This document shows positions 48,284 to 57,232 of a stretch of DNA of 64,000 bases, piece after piece (position 1 is the first letter of the stretch; every line of letters begins with the position of its first letter). The notes under the pieces are model-generated. The model had not been told where the DNA came from. It did no database searches and saw only the letters and a program-made list of their open reading frames with translations. The DNA is from Acidisoma cellulosilyticum (GTDB taxonomy: Bacteria; Pseudomonadota; Alphaproteobacteria; Acetobacterales; Acetobacteraceae). The stretch is taken from positions 124,001 through 188,000 of the forward strand of contig NZ_JAESVA010000001.1 in NCBI RefSeq assembly GCF_020621385.1, in the 5' to 3' direction. The position numbers were made by a program, and so were the translations under genes.

Positions 48284-49330
48284 ACTCGGCTTTCGTGCGG
48301 GCAGGAACAGACGCGCCCAGGCCCAGACACGACCGATGCCTGCCACCCCCAGAAGGATCGCGCCCCAAAGTGCCAGGCTGAGGAACTGACTGACGTTCAG
48401 CAGATTGGCGGCGGTCGAGACGAGTTGCAGGACGATCAGCGACATCACCAGACCGCTGACCTTGCCGAAGCCGCCCGCCGGGTCGATGCCGCCCAACACA
48501 GCGGCCAGGATGGTGATGAGCAGGTAGCTCTCGCCGTAAGCGGCATTGGCCGAGTTGAACCGCGCCATCATGAGCAGTCCGGCGACCGCCGAAAGCAGCG
48601 CCGACAGCAGATAGACGCGTACCAAAACCCGCCGCGTATCGATGCCGGAATAGCGCACGGCTTGAAGGTTGGAGCCGAGCATCGTCACCCTTTGGCCGAA
48701 AGGCGTGCGGGTCAACAGCACGCCCATAGGGATGGCGATGACCGCAAAGACGAGCAGCACCACCGGCACGCCGAGGATGGAGCCATTGCCGATAAAGACC
48801 ATAAAGGGTGGGAAGCCCGCGATGACCCCGCCATGGGTGAGGCCGACCGCAATGCCCTTCACCATCGTCATGGTGCCAAGCGTCGCCAGAATGGGCGAGA
48901 CGCCCAGATAGGCGATGACCGTACCGTTGAGGAGACCGACCATCGCGGCGACACCGAAGGCCGCGACCAGTGCCGCGATATGCCAAAGCAAGACGCTGGC
49001 GTCTGAACCACTGACGCCGAAATGGGTGAAGACAAAGGCGGCGGCGAGCGCGGACAGATTGGCCGTCGCGATAATCGACAGATCGAGCCCGCCTGAGAGC
49101 AGCGGTACCATCATGGCAAGCGAAAAAATGGCAAGCTCCGGCAGCTGAAACGCCATGGAACGAATGGCAGCGCCATTGAACAGCCGATGGCCAAGCAGCA
49201 CCCCGAACAGAAACATCAGCAACAGGAACAGGACCGTGAGGCGCAGAAGCACCGGGCCCGGCTTCCAGAGCCGAGCCGCAGCCGCCCTTGCCGGCGGCGC
49301 GGTATAAGTCACCATGCTCGGCTTACTCAT
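48281..49330 (-). CDS. Sugar ABC transporter permease (RbsC type), second copy
   Basis: A 349-residue inner-membrane protein with about nine or ten helices. It has MMVPLLSGGLDLSIIATANL, which corresponds to the GGIDLSVG permease motif, and the coupling-loop region TPFGQRVTMLGSNLQAVRYSG. I chose the ATG at 49330, which overlaps the upstream permease stop (ATGA); a longer frame upstream is not conserved. With the other permease it forms a heterodimeric channel. Its stop codon is provided by the palindromic element. Confidence 0.9.
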   Translation of the reverse strand: MSKPSMVTYTAPPARAAAARLWKPGPVLLRLTVLFLLLMFLFGVLLGHRLFNGAAIRSMAFQLPELAIFSLAMMVPLLSGGLDLSIIATANLSALAAAFVFTHFGVSGSDASVLLWHIAALVAAFGVAAMVGLLNGTVIAYLGVSPILATLGTMTMVKGIAVGLTHGGVIAGFPPFMVFIGNGSILGVPVVLLVFAVIAIPMGVLLTRTPFGQRVTMLGSNLQAVRYSGIDTRRVLVRVYLLSALLSAVAGLLMMARFNSANAAYGESYLLITILAAVLGGIDPAGGFGKVSGLVMSLIVLQLVSTAANLLNVSQFLSLALWGAILLGVAGIGRVWAWARLFLPARKPS

Positions 49331-50325
49331 GCCATCACCCGTCTGACGCCAGCGCGCTGCCGCTGACGTTCCAGCGCCAATGCGCTCACGGCGATGAGAA
49401 TAACGGCGCCGGTGAAGCATTCGGACCAATAGGATTGCACGCCAAGCAGCAGTAGACCGTTCTGCAGGAACGCCAGCAGCATGACGCCCAGAATGGTGCC
49501 GAAAACCGTGCCGACACCCCCCGTGAGGCTGGCGCCGCCCAGCACGACCGCTGCCAGCACATCCAGCTCTCGCCCGACCAGCGCATTGGGCGAGACCGAT
49601 TGCGCGTCCTGCGCCTGGACCAGCGAGGCCATGCCCGCGACGAAACCCATATAGCCGTAAACGAGAAGATTGAGCCGGAAGACCTTGATGCCGACGCGCT
49701 GCGCCGCATCCTTGTTGCTGCCCAGCGCATAGATCTGCCGTCCGATATTGGTGCGCGTCAGCAACAGCGCCGTCAGCACAAAGGCGGCAATCAGCCCGAT
49801 CATCTGTAGGTTGAAGATATAAGGGTTGCCCTGCTTGTCGGTATAGACGACCCAGTTGGCGCCATTCACGAACCAGTCGGGCAGCGCGAAAATCTCATTC
49901 CCATGCGTCACGAACATCAATAGCCCGAAGAAGACATTCAGCGTCGCGATGGTGACGATGATGCTGGAAAGGCCGAGCGTGCCGATAAGAACGGCGTTGA
50001 TCAGGCCACAAGCAATACCGACGACAGCGCAGATCAGAATCACTTCGATCCAGCCGATGTGATATTGGTTGGCGATCGTCATCGCGACATATTGCGCGAC
50101 CGAGGCGGAGGCGGTGAAGGAGATATCGATGCCGCCGGAAATCAGCACCACCAGAAGGCCGGCCGCCAGCATGCCTGAGAAGGAATAGGAGGTCAGCAGA
50201 TCGATCATATTCTGCAGGCTGAGGAAGGACTTTGTCGCCAGCGACAGAAAGATCACCAGCGCCAGCACCACAAGCAGCAGCTTGCCCTCATGACTATGCA
50301 GAAGACGCTTGGACAGGTCAGGCAT
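49327..50325 (-). CDS. Sugar ABC transporter permease (RbsC type), first copy
   Basis: A 332-residue inner-membrane permease of the branched CUT2 sugar family. The signature is LLVVLISGGIDISFTASASVAQ. TNIGRQIYALGSNKDAAQRVG is the cytoplasmic coupling segment, and VLGGASLTGGVGTVFGTILG is typical. It overlaps the ATPase gene by 8 bp and the next permease by 4 bp. Two different permeases occur in LsrCD- and RhaPQ-like systems, unlike the single RbsC of ribose uptake. Confidence 0.92.
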   Translation of the reverse strand: MPDLSKRLLHSHEGKLLLVVLALVIFLSLATKSFLSLQNMIDLLTSYSFSGMLAAGLLVVLISGGIDISFTASASVAQYVAMTIANQYHIGWIEVILICAVVGIACGLINAVLIGTLGLSSIIVTIATLNVFFGLLMFVTHGNEIFALPDWFVNGANWVVYTDKQGNPYIFNLQMIGLIAAFVLTALLLTRTNIGRQIYALGSNKDAAQRVGIKVFRLNLLVYGYMGFVAGMASLVQAQDAQSVSPNALVGRELDVLAAVVLGGASLTGGVGTVFGTILGVMLLAFLQNGLLLLGVQSYWSECFTGAVILIAVSALALERQRQRAGVRRVMA

Positions 50326-51802
50326 CGATCGCCTCCCGCAGAGAGGTTTCGGAGAGTTGCGCCGGATGGAACTCCCCCTTCACGCGCCCGCCCTGCATGA
50401 CCAGGATGCGATGCGCGTGATAGAGCACTTCCGGGATTTCGTCGGAGATCATCATCACGGCCATGCCTTCCGCCGCGAGACGTTTAACGATGGCATAGAT
50501 GCCGTCCTTGGCATTGATGTCGACACCGACGGTCGGGCTGTCGAGAATGAGCACGCGCGGCTGGGTCGCCAGCCATTTGGCGATGACGACGCGTTGCTGA
50601 TTGCCGCCCGAAAGCGTGCGGACCGGATTCTCGGGGTCCGAGACCTTGATGCCCAATTGCTCGATCCCTTGCCACACGGCGCTGCGCGTTCGGTCCCCGC
50701 TGAGAAGCCCGGCAGCGCCCGTGAGTTTGTCGAGCGTGGACAGCACGATATTCGACGCAATCGGCTGTTCCAGCACCAGGCCCAGCGACAGCCGGTCTTC
50801 CGAAACATAGGCGATGCCGTGGTCGATCGCCGCGCGATTGGACGTAAGGCTGACGGGCGCGCCGTCCAACCTTATCTGCCCGCGATCCGGTGGCCTCATG
50901 CCAAAAAGGGAAAGAGCCAATTCCGTGCGGCCGGAGCCGAGCAACCCGATGACGCCAAGGATTTCCCCTTGCCGAATGTCGAAATTGATATCCTCGAAAT
51001 CCCCGCGCCGTGACAGACCTCGCACCGAGAGCATGACGGGCGCGGCCGACAGATCCGGCACGACGACCTTGTAGTCGAATTCATGACCGGTCATGAGCGT
51101 GCCGAGCCGCCTGGGCGTCATATCCTTCGCGTCCCAGGTGCCGAGCTTGCGACCGTCACGCAGCACCGTCACGCGCTCGGCAATCTCCATCACCTCATCC
51201 AGCCGATGGCTGACAAAGACGACCGCGATGCCGCGACGCTTCAATTCCCGTGTGATGTCTAGCAGCGTATCGACTTCGGTACGGGTGAGCGAGGCCGTCG
51301 GTTCGTCCATGATGACGAGCCGCGCTTCCGCCGCCAGCGCGCGGCAGATGGCGACAAGCTGACGCTGTGCGATGGACAGTTCGCCGACCAGCGCGTCGAG
51401 ATCGAGGGAAACGCCAAGCCGCGCAATGACGGCCTCCGCCTTAGCCCGCAGGCGCTGTTTGCCCGCCCCGCGCAAGCCCCGCAGATGCTGGGCGAAGGCG
51501 ATATTCTCGGCGACCGTCAGATCGGGGAATAGTGACAGGTCCTGATAGATCACCTGAACGCCGATACGCGTACTCTCGGCCGGTGTCAGATGCGTATAGC
51601 GCTGACCGTCGATGACGATCTCTCCACCGGAATCGGGTGGTTGTACGCCGGAGATGATCTTGATCAAGGTCGATTTGCCGGAACCGTTCTCGCCCGCCAG
51701 GCAATGCACCTCTCCGGCGCTGATGGTCAGATCCACATCGGCCAGCGCCGTCACGCCGCCGAAATGCTTGGAAATTCGAGCCAGGTTAATGAAGTCAGGC
51801 AT
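50318..51802 (-). CDS. Sugar ABC transporter ATP-binding protein (RbsA/LsrA type)
   Basis: A 494-residue protein with two fused ABC domains. The first has Walker A GENGSGKSTLIKI, signature LSIAQRQLVAICRAL and Walker B VIMDEPTASL. The second has a degenerate P-loop, GLLGSGRTELALSL, with signature LSGGNQQRVVIAKWL and Walker B LILDSPTVGVD. This pairing of one good and one degenerate P-loop is the CUT2 pattern. It lies 59 bp after the binding-protein gene and overlaps the permease by 8 bp. Confidence 0.95.
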   Translation of the reverse strand: MPDFINLARISKHFGGVTALADVDLTISAGEVHCLAGENGSGKSTLIKIISGVQPPDSGGEIVIDGQRYTHLTPAESTRIGVQVIYQDLSLFPDLTVAENIAFAQHLRGLRGAGKQRLRAKAEAVIARLGVSLDLDALVGELSIAQRQLVAICRALAAEARLVIMDEPTASLTRTEVDTLLDITRELKRRGIAVVFVSHRLDEVMEIAERVTVLRDGRKLGTWDAKDMTPRRLGTLMTGHEFDYKVVVPDLSAAPVMLSVRGLSRRGDFEDINFDIRQGEILGVIGLLGSGRTELALSLFGMRPPDRGQIRLDGAPVSLTSNRAAIDHGIAYVSEDRLSLGLVLEQPIASNIVLSTLDKLTGAAGLLSGDRTRSAVWQGIEQLGIKVSDPENPVRTLSGGNQQRVVIAKWLATQPRVLILDSPTVGVDINAKDGIYAIVKRLAAEGMAVMMISDEIPEVLYHAHRILVMQGGRVKGEFHPAQLSETSLREAIDA

Positions 51803-51861
51803 TCGCGGCCCCTTATTGTGTCGGCAATCGGCCGGTCACCGGACCAGCCGATTGCCTCATC

Positions 51862-52887
51862 TCACAGTCCGGTGGCGGCGATGGTGCTGTCGATATTCGC
51901 TTTATCGAATGTCAGAATGCGGTCGACGCTGATCAGCTTGTTGGCGGCATCGACCGTCGCTTTGCCCATGCCAGGAATTTCCATGCCGGTCTCAAACTTC
52001 GCGCCCTGCAACTGCAGGCTTGCGACCGCGACCATGGCATAGCCGGCGTCCTTCGGGCTCCAGAGGAAACCCTGGCGGATGACACCAGCTTCGATCAGCG
52101 GTTTCGCCTGGCTGGGAATGACCGTGCCGACGATGGAGATCTTCTTCTGCAGATGCCGCTGGCGCACGATATTGCCCGAGCCGATCGGCCCGTTGGAGCC
52201 GAATCCCAGAATGCCGCGCACATTCGGGTAGCCCTGCAGGACTTCACGCGTCACCTGCTCGGACGTGTCGATCTCATCCGCGCCGGGAAAACGTGAGGTC
52301 GCCAGCTTCATGTTGGGATAGTTCTTGAGCTGATAGGCGATGGCCGCATCCGCCCATTTGTTGTGAAGCGGCGTCGTCAGCGTGCCGACATAGATGACGT
52401 ATTCACCCGTCTCTCCCATATCCTGGGCAAGCGCCTTCATCTGCATCTGACCGAAGGCAACCGAATCCAACAATTCCACATCCCAGGTGCGGCCGTCCTG
52501 ATTGGGACCTTCCTGCGTGATGACAATAATGCCGGCCGCCTGGGCGCGGGCCAGCACCGGCGCCAGCACCTTCACGTCCAGCGGAACAAGGCCCAGCACA
52601 TCGACCTTCTTCGCGATCTGGTCTTCCACCAGGCGCACCTGCTGCGCGGGGTCGACCGTGACCGGCCCGACCATGGTGGAATTGATATGAAACGTCTCGC
52701 CGCCCTCGATGAGGCCCTTCTGCATGAAGTTGAACCAGGGCACGCCCTGGATTTTCACGACAGTCGCCATCACCTTCTCGGTATCGGCGAAACCGCGTCT
52801 CGGCATGCCGGCCGCCGCGATCAGCCCACCGAGGACAAGCCCGCCCGCTTGGCGGCGACTAACGAAGGGATTGATGATTTTTGTCAT
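51862..52887 (-). CDS. Periplasmic sugar-binding protein (LsrB/RhaS-like)
   Basis: A 341-residue type I periplasmic binding protein. The export signal is SRRQAGGLVLGGLIAAAGMP, with a twin arginine that may direct it to Tat. The mature part shows VKIQGVPWFNFMQKGLIEGG, QIAKKVDVLGLVPLD and IVITQEGPNQDG. It resembles the rhamnose/AI-2 branch (RhaS, LsrB) more than RbsB. AAGGA lies 8 bases before the ATG. It is first in a four-gene operon and divergent from a keto-deoxy-pentonate dehydratase, so a pentose or related sugar is the likely cargo. Confidence 0.88.
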   Translation of the reverse strand: MTKIINPFVSRRQAGGLVLGGLIAAAGMPRRGFADTEKVMATVVKIQGVPWFNFMQKGLIEGGETFHINSTMVGPVTVDPAQQVRLVEDQIAKKVDVLGLVPLDVKVLAPVLARAQAAGIIVITQEGPNQDGRTWDVELLDSVAFGQMQMKALAQDMGETGEYVIYVGTLTTPLHNKWADAAIAYQLKNYPNMKLATSRFPGADEIDTSEQVTREVLQGYPNVRGILGFGSNGPIGSGNIVRQRHLQKKISIVGTVIPSQAKPLIEAGVIRQGFLWSPKDAGYAMVAVASLQLQGAKFETGMEIPGMGKATVDAANKLISVDRILTFDKANIDSTIAATGL

Positions 52888-53245
52888 TCTCGATGTCCTT
52901 TTTGGATCTTTTCGATTTTTCTAACTCTTAGGCGTTTTATGACTTGGTATGTCTATCAGCCAATGTGTGTCAGCTGTAGCGGCCGGCTTCCCCCTGTTCT
53001 GTCTGCGCATAATCTGCGTCTCTCAGCATAGCAAACCATAAACGTTTCAGAAGGGACAGAGCGTTCGCCCGCTCTGTTCTGATTTATTCCGCATAGGAGC
53101 GCGGGCAGATGCGCGGCTTGCCCGGCGACAGATGCGCGTTTGCGCAGCCCGCCTGCCAGCATGAGAGACTTGCCAGCGGCGCCGGACGCTCCCAAGCTCA
53201 CCAAAAGACATGCGCCGAAGATAGCGCTACCGGAGAGGATGAGTG
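52888..53245. promoter_or_regulatory. Divergent control region between the sugar transporter and the dehydratase (358 bp)
   Basis: Visible symmetry includes an imperfect dyad TGGTA-TGTC-TATCA (52945-52958), a perfect hairpin ACAGAGCG-TTCGCC-CGCTCTGT (53056-53077), and a direct repeat CAGATGCGCG at 53107-53116 and 53129-53138, spaced 22 bp start to start (about two helical turns). These are candidate operator sites for a sugar-responsive regulator. The regulator itself is not adjacent. No gene was recognised here. Confidence 0.5.
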
Positions 53246-54415
53246 ATGACCGCGAGCGACTATTTGCCCCAGGACCTGGACCAGGCGACGCTGATCGGCC
53301 GGGTGTTCGACCCTGCCGTGGGCGGCCCCTGCATCGTGCATCTGCGCGGCGACCAGCTGGCCGATATCACGGCCGCCGGCCCCACCGTCTCTGGCCTGCT
53401 GGAACGCGAAGACCTGTTGAGCGCGGTGCGCGAGGTCCCGGCAGCCCGCAGCTTCGCGCTGGACGATGTCCTCGCCAATAGCCTCGCCGGCCGGCTGGAT
53501 GCGCCGCACTTGCTGGCGCCCTGTGATCTTCAAGCCGTCAAAGCCTGCGGCGTCACCTTCGCCCGCTCCATGCTGGAACGCGTCATCGAGGAGCGCGCGC
53601 GCGGTGATTATCGCGCCGCGGCGACCATTCGGGCGCAGATCGGCAATGCGATCGGTGGGCAGCTGCGCGATCTCAAGCCCGGATCGGAAGCCGCCGCCCG
53701 TGCGAAGACGATGCTGATGGAAGCGGGCTATTGGTCACAATATCTGGAAGTCGGCATCGGGCCGGATGCCGAGGTTTTCACCAAGGCGCCGGTCCTGGCC
53801 TCCGTCGGCCTTGGCGCCGAGATCGGCATTCTCAAAAAGTCGAGCTGGAACAACCCCGAGCCGGAGGCCGTGCTGGCCGTGAACAGCCGTGGCGCTATTC
53901 TGGGCGCGACGCTCGGCAATGACGTCAACCTGCGCGATATCGAAGGACGCAGCGCGCTGCTGCTGGGCAAGGCGAAGGACAATAACGCCTCCTCCACCAT
54001 CGGCCCCTTCATTCGGCTATTCGACGAACATTTCACGCTCGATGATGTCCGTAAGCTTGAGATTACGCTGCGGGTGACGGGCGCGAGCGACGGCTATGTG
54101 CTGGAAGGTGCCAGTTCCATGAGCGAGATCAGTCGTGATCCGACCGAATTGGTCAGCCATGCCATCGGCGCTCATCACCATTATCCGGACGGGTTCGTGC
54201 TGTTCCTCGGCACGCTGTTTGCGCCGATCCAGGATCGCGACACGCCCGGCCAGGGCTTCACCCACAAGACCGGCGACCGGGTGGAAATCGCGGCGCCACA
54301 GCTGGGTAGACTGGTCAATACCGTCACCTATGCCGAAGACGCCGCACCCTGGACTTTCGGCATCGGCGCGCTGATGCGCAATCTGGCGGAGCGCAATCTG
54401 CTCGGCAAAAGCTGA
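53246..54415 (+). CDS. 2-keto-3-deoxy-pentonate dehydratase (fumarylacetoacetase family)
   Basis: A 389-residue FAH-superfamily protein that closely resembles Caulobacter XylX-type 2-keto-3-deoxy-arabinonate dehydratase. Shared features, as I remember that sequence, are AVKACGVTFARSMLERVIEE-like residues 90-110, SWNNPEPEAVLAVNSRG, GNDVNLRDIEGRSALLL, and APIQDRDTPGQGFTHKTGD. The reaction forms 2-oxoglutarate semialdehyde in oxidative xylose or arabinose breakdown. GGAGAGG precedes the ATG at 53246, with a GTG one codon earlier. The divergent ABC importer supports a sugar role. Confidence 0.87.
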   Translation: MTASDYLPQDLDQATLIGRVFDPAVGGPCIVHLRGDQLADITAAGPTVSGLLEREDLLSAVREVPAARSFALDDVLANSLAGRLDAPHLLAPCDLQAVKACGVTFARSMLERVIEERARGDYRAAATIRAQIGNAIGGQLRDLKPGSEAAARAKTMLMEAGYWSQYLEVGIGPDAEVFTKAPVLASVGLGAEIGILKKSSWNNPEPEAVLAVNSRGAILGATLGNDVNLRDIEGRSALLLGKAKDNNASSTIGPFIRLFDEHFTLDDVRKLEITLRVTGASDGYVLEGASSMSEISRDPTELVSHAIGAHHHYPDGFVLFLGTLFAPIQDRDTPGQGFTHKTGDRVEIAAPQLGRLVNTVTYAEDAAPWTFGIGALMRNLAERNLLGKS

Positions 54416-54442
54416 GCAGATCGCGACCTCGTTTCGTTTATC

Positions 54443-55213
54443 TCAGCCCACGATCAGGCGGAGTGATCCATCAAACTCCGTCTGATGCCGAAGCTGGCCG
54501 TACGCCTTATCCCACACCCCCTGCTGCAGATCCGCGGTCAGGCGCGTGACGAAAGCCTCCTCATAGCCGGGGTCGACGAAGCTCCAGGCCGAATTGGATT
54601 TGCGCGCGCCTGGGTCGAGCAGCGCTTCCGGACGGCCGTAATAGGCTTCGCTGAAACCGTCGGTGCAGTCGAAGGGAATAGGCATCGGGATGATGCGGGC
54701 ATCAGCGCCCAGAGCGGCAGTCAGCACATCCATGGCCGGATAGCGCCGCGCCTCCACCGCGATCATCTCCGGTGCGTAATCCGCGAGCCAAGACCGATGC
54801 AGCGCCGCCGGATCGCAGCTAAGGACAAGCACAGGGCCGCGCGTCACGCGCCGCATCTCAGCCAGGCCCTTCTGCAAATCTTGCCATTGATGCACGGAAA
54901 AGGTCGCCATGCTGGCGTCGAAGGATGCGTCGGCGAAGGGCAAAGCTTCAGCCGTTGCGTCAATCGCCGTCGCCAGATGCACCGGCCGCTGCGCCCGCAT
55001 GGCGGCGGAAGGTTCCACTGGCGTCACCGCCCGCGTCGCGGGCTCGTAGGACCCGGCGCCGGCGCCGACATTCAGCACTGTCCGCGCGTCCCCCAGCGCG
55101 ACTTCGATGAAAGCCGCGATGCGCGGATCCGGCTGACGGTAGGACCGGTAATGGGTGCCTATGACCCCATAATTCGCGTCACCTGCGCTGCCATCCTCAT
55201 GCCGGTTCATCAT
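54443..55213 (-). CDS. Class I SAM-dependent methyltransferase
   Basis: A 256-residue protein with motif I VLNVGAGAGSYEPA, then VTPVEPSAAMRAQRP, ALPFADASFDASMATFSVHQ and MRRVTRGPVLVLSCDP, a UbiE/Methyltransf_11-like fold. The target is unknown. AGGAG lies 8 bases before the ATG at 55213; an ATG one codon later is also possible. It is divergent from the LysR gene (108 bp), which may control it, and convergent with the dehydratase. Confidence 0.85.
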   Translation of the reverse strand: MMNRHEDGSAGDANYGVIGTHYRSYRQPDPRIAAFIEVALGDARTVLNVGAGAGSYEPATRAVTPVEPSAAMRAQRPVHLATAIDATAEALPFADASFDASMATFSVHQWQDLQKGLAEMRRVTRGPVLVLSCDPAALHRSWLADYAPEMIAVEARRYPAMDVLTAALGADARIIPMPIPFDCTDGFSEAYYGRPEALLDPGARKSNSAWSFVDPGYEEAFVTRLTADLQQGVWDKAYGQLRHQTEFDGSLRLIVG

Positions 55214-55321
55214 GGCCCCGTCTCCTATCGATCCTGCGACTGACGCCAGCCCTACACCTGTGCGCAAAAGCCGATTAGAAGGAGATTTCTCCCATTACCT
55301 GTCAGTTTTTCTCACACGATC

Positions 55322-56206
55322 ATGCGCAAACTCCCTCCGCTCTCCGCCCTCCGCGTTTTTGAAGTCGCCGCCCGCACAAGCAGTTATGTGGAGGCAGGGG
55401 CCGAACTGGGCCTGACCCATGGCGCCGTCAGCCGCCAGATTACAGCGTTGGAGACATGGCTCGGCCAGCGCCTGTTCGTGCGCATCGGCCGGCGGATGGT
55501 GGCGACCCAGGCGGCGCGTGCCTTCGCGATGGAGATCAGCCGGTCCTTCGACCGCATCATGGTCGCAGCCGATGCCTGCGGCCGCCCTTCCGCGCGGCGC
55601 GTGCTGCGGGTCAGCGCACCGACAACCTTCGCGATGCGACGGCTGATCCCCCGATTGGAGCATTTCCAAGCCACCTGGCCGGATGTGGAGATCAATGTGA
55701 CGACGGTCACAATCGTGCAGGAGGAGTTGCGGCGCGGCTTCGATGTCGCGATCCGGCGCGGATCGGAGGCGGAAGCCTGGCCGCAGCACCATGCGGTGGA
55801 AGTGCTTGAGGAATACGACACTGTTATCGCGAGCCCGGCTTTTCTGGCGGAACACGGTATCCGCTCGCCGCAGGATATTCTCGACAAGCCGCTGATCGCA
55901 ACGGAAACCCGGCCAAGGGACTGGGCGGATTGGCTGAATGCCGCCGGCCTGCCGCACCCGACTGGGCGGCGGCAGGTTTTTGATCATTTCTTCATCTCCC
56001 TGCAGGCGATCGGCGACGGGTTCGGCCTTGGTATCGGCGCTTTTCCGTTGATCGAGCGCGAGGTCGCTCTGGGACGGCTGTCGACACCCTTCCCCGACAT
56101 CCGCGTTCCCCGCCGGGGCTATGTGGCGCTGATTCCCTTCGATGCCGATAAGTCACCGGCGTTGACCGGCTTCGTGGAATGGCTGGTCGCAGAAGGAAAA
56201 ACGTGA
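55322..56206 (+). CDS. LysR family regulator, GcvA-like
   Basis: A 294-residue LTTR. The winged HTH is LSALRVFEVAARTSSYVEAG, then LGLTHGAVSRQITALETWLG, the GcvA-type opening. An effector-binding domain of normal size follows (VLRVSAPTTFAMRRLIPRLE; PQDILDKPLIATETRP). It is divergent from the methyltransferase and convergent with the marR gene, with 5 bp between stops. Its target could be the methyltransferase or the heterocycle operon. Confidence 0.9.
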   Translation: MRKLPPLSALRVFEVAARTSSYVEAGAELGLTHGAVSRQITALETWLGQRLFVRIGRRMVATQAARAFAMEISRSFDRIMVAADACGRPSARRVLRVSAPTTFAMRRLIPRLEHFQATWPDVEINVTTVTIVQEELRRGFDVAIRRGSEAEAWPQHHAVEVLEEYDTVIASPAFLAEHGIRSPQDILDKPLIATETRPRDWADWLNAAGLPHPTGRRQVFDHFFISLQAIGDGFGLGIGAFPLIEREVALGRLSTPFPDIRVPRRGYVALIPFDADKSPALTGFVEWLVAEGKT

Positions 56207-56211
56207 ATTGG

Positions 56212-56643
56212 CTAAAGCAGTTTTTGCAATAGCGCGAACAATAGACGGCTTTCCTCCGCCGTCAGCGGGGCCAGGGTTTCCCGCGTGATGGCAGCAGCGG
56301 CGGCGAGGTTGCGCTCCGTCATCGCCTGACCTTCCGCTGTCAGATCAACCAGAAGCTTGCGTCGGTCATCAGCGTCGGGCGTGCGGATGACAAGGCCGCG
56401 GGCTTCCAGCCTGTCCACCGTGCCTTTGACGGTGGCGGCATCCATGCAGACCGCCCGGCCGAGGGCCGATTGCGATGTGCGGCCGATTTCATTGAGCTTG
56501 GCCAGCGCTGCCCATTGCATCGGCGTCAGACCATCTCCAATGCGCTCGGCGAAAATCCCGGTATGCCGCTGGGTCACCTGACGGAACAGAAAACCGATCT
56601 GCTCATCCAGCACATAGGCCCGGTCGATCACGTCCGCTGACAT
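56212..56643 (-). CDS. MarR family regulator
   Basis: A 143-residue winged-helix protein with LTPMQWAALAKLNEIGRTSQ, the recognition helix region MDAATVKGTVDRLEARGLV, and the wing RTPDADDRRKLLVDLT. MarR proteins usually repress an operon until an aromatic ligand binds. It is the last gene of the minus-strand heterocycle operon, 1 bp after a DUF1185 gene, so it is probably its own operon's regulator. The ATG at 56643 is chosen over an open upstream frame that overlaps the neighbour. Confidence 0.9.
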   Translation of the reverse strand: MSADVIDRAYVLDEQIGFLFRQVTQRHTGIFAERIGDGLTPMQWAALAKLNEIGRTSQSALGRAVCMDAATVKGTVDRLEARGLVIRTPDADDRRKLLVDLTAEGQAMTERNLAAAAAITRETLAPLTAEESRLLFALLQKLL

Positions 56644-56644
56644 G

Positions 56645-57232
56645 CTAACGCAACCCGTCCTGGCCGATGATATCGGCCGCCGCCAGACCGCCGACACGAG
56701 CGAGCGGCCTTCCGCTATCCGTCACCACGACCGCGACCAGAATCTCATTCGCGCGCGGGGCGTCCGCGATGCTGACCTCCATGGCGTCGAAATGGCTGCG
56801 CACATAGGCAGCGTTGCGATGGCCGAGCGGCACGTCGATCACCGTCCCCATCGTCCCGCGCTTCTTGGCCGAAGGCACCAATGCAACGCCGCCGCCCAGC
56901 ACGTTCCGCATCGGCGCACCCAGCTTAGGGTGGAGGATGGCGGCCGCGTGTTCGATCTCCCCCGCCTCCCCCACCACGGCCGCCTTGCCGTAGCTCTCGG
57001 CTGCGTCCGGCGCGATGCCGAGCGCCGCGACCGCACGTTGCGTCAGCAGTGCGCCCAATTCAGCACCGATCTCGATCAGCGGTGACAGATCGGCCGTAAA
57101 CTGCCCCGCAAAGGGATTGGCGATGACGGCGATGGCCGCCGCGCGACGTGTCGGTGGATTTATCGTCTCACCCATCTCGACCAGGATTTCATCGGTGATG
57201 GTGACAATCTTGCGGATGGCAAGCGTGCTCAT
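56645..57232 (-). CDS. DUF1185 ("amino acid synthesis" family) protein, copy 1
   Basis: A 195-residue DUF1185 protein with AAAIAVIANPFAGQFTADLS, SYGKAAVVGEAGEIEHAAAI, LVPSAKKRGTMGTVIDVPLG, and YVRSHFDAMEVSIADAPRAN. The family name is historical and no firm function is known. It is translationally coupled to a paralog (ATGA overlap). The two share SYVRSHFDAMEV-type and GQDGLR C-terminal motifs but are otherwise well diverged, so they may form a heteromer or act on successive intermediates. Confidence 0.88.
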   Translation of the reverse strand: MSTLAIRKIVTITDEILVEMGETINPPTRRAAAIAVIANPFAGQFTADLSPLIEIGAELGALLTQRAVAALGIAPDAAESYGKAAVVGEAGEIEHAAAILHPKLGAPMRNVLGGGVALVPSAKKRGTMGTVIDVPLGHRNAAYVRSHFDAMEVSIADAPRANEILVAVVVTDSGRPLARVGGLAAADIIGQDGLR

